Below, in pieces: positions 6,795-8,999 of a stretch of 8,999 nucleotides of DNA (the first letter of the stretch is position 1; each line of letters starts with the position of its first letter). This DNA comes from Paracoccaceae bacterium (GTDB lineage: Bacteria; Pseudomonadota; Alphaproteobacteria; Rhodobacterales; Rhodobacteraceae), in assembly GCA_026982255.1 (NCBI GenBank), contig JALSHL010000287.1, positions 1 to 8,999 of the forward strand. The letters run 5' to 3'. The position numbers and the translations under genes are program-made. The notes beneath the pieces were generated by a model that was not told the origin of the DNA, searched no databases, and saw only the letters and a program-made list of their open reading frames with translations.

Positions 6795-6821
6795 GGGGAT
6801 TGCAACACCCTGCATATCCCC
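6795..6821. repeat. Imperfect inverted repeat in rpsB/psuK divergent region
   Basis: GGGGATTGCA (6795-6804) and TGCA-T-ATCCCC (6811-6821) form a 10-bp stem with a single bulged T and a six-base centre (6805-6810). It sits 38 bp upstream of the proposed kinase start and about 140 bp upstream of rpsB. It could be an operator serving either divergent promoter, or a hairpin in one of the leaders. I cannot assign a regulator. Confidence 0.45.
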
Positions 6822-6846
6822 TAAAACACTCCTGCAACAATTTACC

Positions 6847-6862
6847 GGAGGATTCTCCCCTG
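6847..6862 (+). promoter_or_regulatory. Ribosome binding site and CTG start of the PfkB kinase gene
   Basis: GGAGGA (6847-6852) is a near-ideal Shine-Dalgarno sequence placed seven bases before CTG (6860-6862). No ATG, GTG or TTG lies in the right frame close to the first conserved beta strand (VLCIGSALWD, 6881 onward). The nearest in-frame TTG is at 6800. The in-frame ATG at 6701 would add 53 low-conservation residues rich in Pro, Gly, Cys and His that cover the rpsB promoter region, though it too has a purine-rich AAGGGG five bases upstream. Confidence 0.6.
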
Positions 6863-7774
6863 CCCGCCCGAAAGCTTCCCGTTCTGTGCATCGGTTCCGC
6901 CCTCTGGGACACTATCGCCAGCGCCGACTGTGCCATGCGGCCCGGCAACGACGTGCCCGGCCGCATCCGGCGACGCCCCGGCGGGGTGGCCCTGAATATC
7001 GCGCTGGCGCTGGTGCAGCACGGGCAACCGGCCATACTGATCGGCACCATGGGCGATGACGCCGAGGGCGACAGCCTGATCGCGGAGCTGACCGCCGCAG
7101 GCATCGACTGCAGCCATATCCTGCGCACGGAGGACCCTACCGACCACTACCTTGCCATCGAGACACCGGACGGCGAGGTTTTCGGAGCCATCGCCGATTG
7201 CGCCTCGCTGGAAAAAGCCGGCGACGCCATCCTTGCCCCGCTGCGCAATGGCGCGCTGGCACAAAACGGCACATGGTGCGGGCCGGTGGTCATCGACGGC
7301 AATCTGCCCGTGCCCGTCCTCGAAACCCTTGCCACACACGAGGATTTCGCCAACGCCCGCCTCAGCTTCGTCCCCGCCTCGCCGGGCAAGGCCGAACGCC
7401 TGCGCGTCGCCTTGCAAACCCGCAATGGCACCCTGTTCGTCAACCGCACCGAGGCCGAGATCCTGACCGGACGCCCCCTCTCCGACGCTGCCGAGGCCGC
7501 CCACGCCCTGCGCACTCTCGGCGCACACCGCGCAGTCGTCACCGACGGCCCGCGCATGGCCGCCCTGTGCGACGCCCGCGAGGTCCTACGCGCCACACCG
7601 CCCAGGGTCAGCGCCACCACGACCACAGGGGCCGGAGACGTCTTTCTCGCCACCTTTATCGCCGCCGAACTGGCAAACGACCCGCACACCGAGGCTTCGG
7701 GCGAGACCGCCCGCGCCATCCTGCAAGCTGCCGCCGACGCGGCCGCAGCCCATGTCACGAAAGCAACATCATGA
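6860..7774 (+). CDS. psuK: PfkB-family kinase, probable pseudouridine kinase
   Basis: Predicted cytoplasmic sugar/nucleoside kinase, most likely phosphorylating pseudouridine to pseudouridine 5'-phosphate. Ribokinase-fold hallmarks, numbered from the proposed start: VLCIGSALWD (8-17), the substrate-loop GGVALNIALAL (41-51), IGTMGDDAEGD (61-71), FVNRTEAEILTG (193-204), VVTDGPRMA (226-234), and the catalytic anion hole TTGAGDVF (255-262) with D260 as base. From the CTG at 6860 it has 304 residues, normal for PfkB; see the separate start entry. The specific substrate is inferred from position: its stop overlaps the psuG start as ATGA, the same kinase-glycosidase pairing as E. coli psuK-psuG. PfkB enzymes also act on ribose, adenosine, fructose and other sugars, so the sequence alone does not prove the substrate. 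No pseudouridine transporter gene is visible in the window. Confidence 0.8.
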   Translation: MPARKLPVLCIGSALWDTIASADCAMRPGNDVPGRIRRRPGGVALNIALALVQHGQPAILIGTMGDDAEGDSLIAELTAAGIDCSHILRTEDPTDHYLAIETPDGEVFGAIADCASLEKAGDAILAPLRNGALAQNGTWCGPVVIDGNLPVPVLETLATHEDFANARLSFVPASPGKAERLRVALQTRNGTLFVNRTEAEILTGRPLSDAAEAAHALRTLGAHRAVVTDGPRMAALCDAREVLRATPPRVSATTTTGAGDVFLATFIAAELANDPHTEASGETARAILQAAADAAAAHVTKATS

Positions 7775-8679
7775 AACTGCCCCTCGCCTATTCCGCCGAA
7801 GTCACCGAAGCCCTTGCAAAGGGCCGGCCGATCGTGGCGCTGGAATCGACCATCATCACCCACGGTATGCCCTACCCGCAAAACCTCGAAACCGCCCGCC
7901 TGATCGAGAACGAGGTCCGCGCCGGCGGCGCAACCCCCGCCACCATCGCGGTGATGGGCGGCGAAATCCGCGTCGGACTGGACGATGAAACGCTGGAAAC
8001 ACTGGCGCAGGCCGACAACGTGATGAAGCTCTCGCGCGCCGATCTGGCCTTTGCCGTTGCCGGCGGGCACACCGGCGCCACCACGGTTGCCGCCACCATG
8101 ATCTGCGCCCGCCTTGCCGGTATTTCCGTCTTTGCCACCGGCGGCATCGGCGGCGTGCATCGCGGTGCGGAAACCACTTTCGATATTTCCGCCGACCTCG
8201 AAGAGCTGGCCCAAACCCCCGTGATTGTCGTCGGCGCGGGGGCCAAGGCGATCCTCGACCTGCCCAAAACCCTCGAAATCCTCGAAACCCGCGGCGTGCC
8301 GGTTGTGACCTACCGGCAGGACGACTTCCCCGCCTTCTGGTCGCGCTCCTCCGGCCTGCCCTCGCCGCTGCGCGCCGACAGTGCCGCCGGGATCGCCGCC
8401 AGTTTCAAAATGCGCGAGACGCTGGACCTCGAAGGCGGCATGCTGGTCGCCAACCCGATCCCCGAAAGCGCCGAAATCCCCGCCGCAACCCTGAAACCCG
8501 TCATCGAACAGGCCATTGCCGAGGCCGAGGCGCAAAACATAGCCGCAAAATCCGTCACCCCTTTCCTGCTGCAACGAATCTTCGAATTAACAAAAGGCAA
8601 ATCCCTGGCCGCAAATATCGCCCTGGTGCAAAATAATGCCCGTCTTGCGGCAGAAATCGCCAAGGCAATGCAGTCCTAG
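7771..8679 (+). CDS. psuG: Pseudouridine-5'-phosphate glycosidase
   Basis: Reversibly splits the C-C glycosidic bond of pseudouridine 5'-phosphate into uracil and ribose 5-phosphate; the cell is thought to use it in the breakdown direction. The 302-residue length matches the family. Conserved stretches: PIVALESTIITHGMPYP (20-36), VMGGEIRVGL (61-70), VMKLSRADL (84-92), GGHTGATTVAATM (98-110), FATGGIGGVHRGAETTFDISADLEEL as a block at 121-146, VVGAGAKAILDL (153-164), WSRSSG (190-195) and ANIALVQNNA (281-290). The catalytic residues known in the E. coli enzyme appear to correspond to E25, K86, D142, K159 and N282. The ATG overlaps the stop of the upstream kinase gene by four bases, pointing to coupled translation. 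An inverted repeat spans its stop codon, and a DUF502 gene begins 52 bp downstream. Confidence 0.97.
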   Translation: MKLPLAYSAEVTEALAKGRPIVALESTIITHGMPYPQNLETARLIENEVRAGGATPATIAVMGGEIRVGLDDETLETLAQADNVMKLSRADLAFAVAGGHTGATTVAATMICARLAGISVFATGGIGGVHRGAETTFDISADLEELAQTPVIVVGAGAKAILDLPKTLEILETRGVPVVTYRQDDFPAFWSRSSGLPSPLRADSAAGIAASFKMRETLDLEGGMLVANPIPESAEIPAATLKPVIEQAIAEAEAQNIAAKSVTPFLLQRIFELTKGKSLAANIALVQNNARLAAEIAKAMQS

Positions 8680-8686
8680 CATTGCC
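8664..8686 (+). repeat. Inverted repeat spanning the psuG stop codon
   Basis: GGCAATGC (8664-8671) and GCATTGCC (8679-8686) form a perfect 8-bp stem around a 7-base loop; the TAG stop codon straddles the loop and the second arm. No T run follows (GAACCGCTCC), so it is not a standard intrinsic terminator. It could protect the mRNA 3' end or modulate readthrough into the DUF502 gene. The structure is seen; the role is inferred. Confidence 0.45.
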
Positions 8687-8731
8687 GAACCGCTCCTTCC
8701 CCCCTATCTATCCCGAAAGCAGGGAGAACCG

Positions 8732-8999
8732 ATGCCACGCAAGAAACCGAAAAAGGTAAAGCACCCGAAGCCGTCCCTATGGCAGCGGACACGCAGCAAC
8801 TTCCTCACCGGACTGGTGATCGTTGCGCCCATTGTGCTGACAGCATACCTGATCTGGACGGTGGTAACTTTCATTGACGCCAAGGTCGTGCCGCTGGTGC
8901 CAGCGATGTATAATCCCTCGACCTATCTCGGCAAGGACATCCCCGGCTTCGGCGTGATCATCTTCCTGATTTTCACCGCTATCTTCGGCGCGCTGACCA
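8732..8999 (+). CDS. DUF502 family membrane protein, 3' end cut by window
   Basis: The first 89 codons of an uncharacterised inner-membrane protein recognisable as the DUF502 family. The N-terminus is strongly basic (MPRKKPKKVKHPKPS), then WQRTRSNFLTGLVIVAPIVL (17-36) opens a first membrane segment that extends to about residue 47. A short polar part (LGKDIPGFG, 66-74) leads into a second membrane segment beginning at about 74 and running off the edge. The FLTGL...P.VLT..L.W and IPGxG patterns are typical of the family, which usually has about 200 residues and two membrane segments. The ATG at 8732 has AGGGAG five bases upstream. It lies 52 bp after psuG on the same strand and may be co-transcribed. 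No biochemical function is established for the family that I can state; a link to pseudouridine breakdown is not implied by the sequence. Confidence 0.82.
   Translation, partial: MPRKKPKKVKHPKPSLWQRTRSNFLTGLVIVAPIVLTAYLIWTVVTFIDAKVVPLVPAMYNPSTYLGKDIPGFGVIIFLIFTAIFGALT

Noticed and set aside
6811..6840. Possible rpsB promoter TTGTTG-N18-TATGCA on the minus strand
   Set aside because: The -10 match is only three of six and spacing is at the limit; too weak to list, although the rpsB promoter must lie somewhere in 6654-6860.
6701..6859. ATG at 6701 as the true start of the PfkB kinase
   Set aside because: It would add 53 residues with no family resemblance over the divergent control region; not excluded because AAGGGG lies five bases upstream.
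7147..8574. A 475-codon open frame on the minus strand across psuK and psuG
   Set aside because: It lies antisense to two genes with full family motifs; long antisense frames are expected in GC-rich sequence, and its composition (Gly/Asp/Val rich, then Ser/Ala/Arg rich) shows no recognisable domain.

Overview
The window looks like a core chromosomal region of an alphaproteobacterium, most likely a Rhodobacterales/Rhodobacteraceae-type genome. The reasons are the GC-rich, GCC/CTG/GGC-heavy codon use, the order rpsB-tsf-pyrH-frr-cdsA-dxr-rseP, the acidic Ala/Glu tail on ribosomal protein S2, and the sequence style of RseP and Dxr. This assignment is inference; no rRNA or other decisive marker is present.

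Minus strand, read from right to left: rpsB (30S protein S2, 6653-5841), tsf (EF-Ts, 5737-4862, with its own intrinsic terminator at 4804-4838), then pyrH (UMP kinase, 4155-3418), frr (ribosome recycling factor, 3396-2833), cdsA (CDP-diacylglycerol synthase, 2792-1998), dxr (DXP reductoisomerase, 1997-828) and rseP (M50 site-2 protease, from 819, running off the left edge). From pyrH to rseP the genes are packed with gaps of 0 to 40 bp, so they are probably one transcript. It joins translation (rpsB, tsf, frr), UTP supply (pyrH) and envelope building (phospholipid precursor, isoprenoid precursor, envelope stress protease). The uppS gene usually found between frr and cdsA is absent.

Plus strand: a secreted DUF411 protein (4337-4801), probably a copper-related metal-binding protein, sits between tsf and pyrH, convergent with the first and divergent from the second. 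To the right, divergent from rpsB, lies a probable pseudouridine-breakdown pair: a PfkB-family kinase (probable psuK, 6860-7774, apparently starting at CTG) overlapping psuG (7771-8679) by ATGA. The kinase would make pseudouridine 5'-phosphate and the glycosidase would split it to uracil and ribose 5-phosphate. A DUF502 membrane protein follows and is cut by the right edge.

There is no stretch over 300 bp without a gene. The three larger intergenic regions (4156-4336, 5738-5840, 6654-6859) hold the structures worth attention: a TTAA-N7-TTAA (CtrA-like) site, a palindrome in the pyrH leader, competing hairpins between rpsB and tsf, and an inverted repeat in the rpsB/psuK divergent region. I see no mobile element, CRISPR array, tRNA or rRNA, and no clear sign of a new multi-gene system. 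The most unusual points are the CTG start, the missing uppS, and the DUF411 gene interrupting an otherwise conserved cluster.
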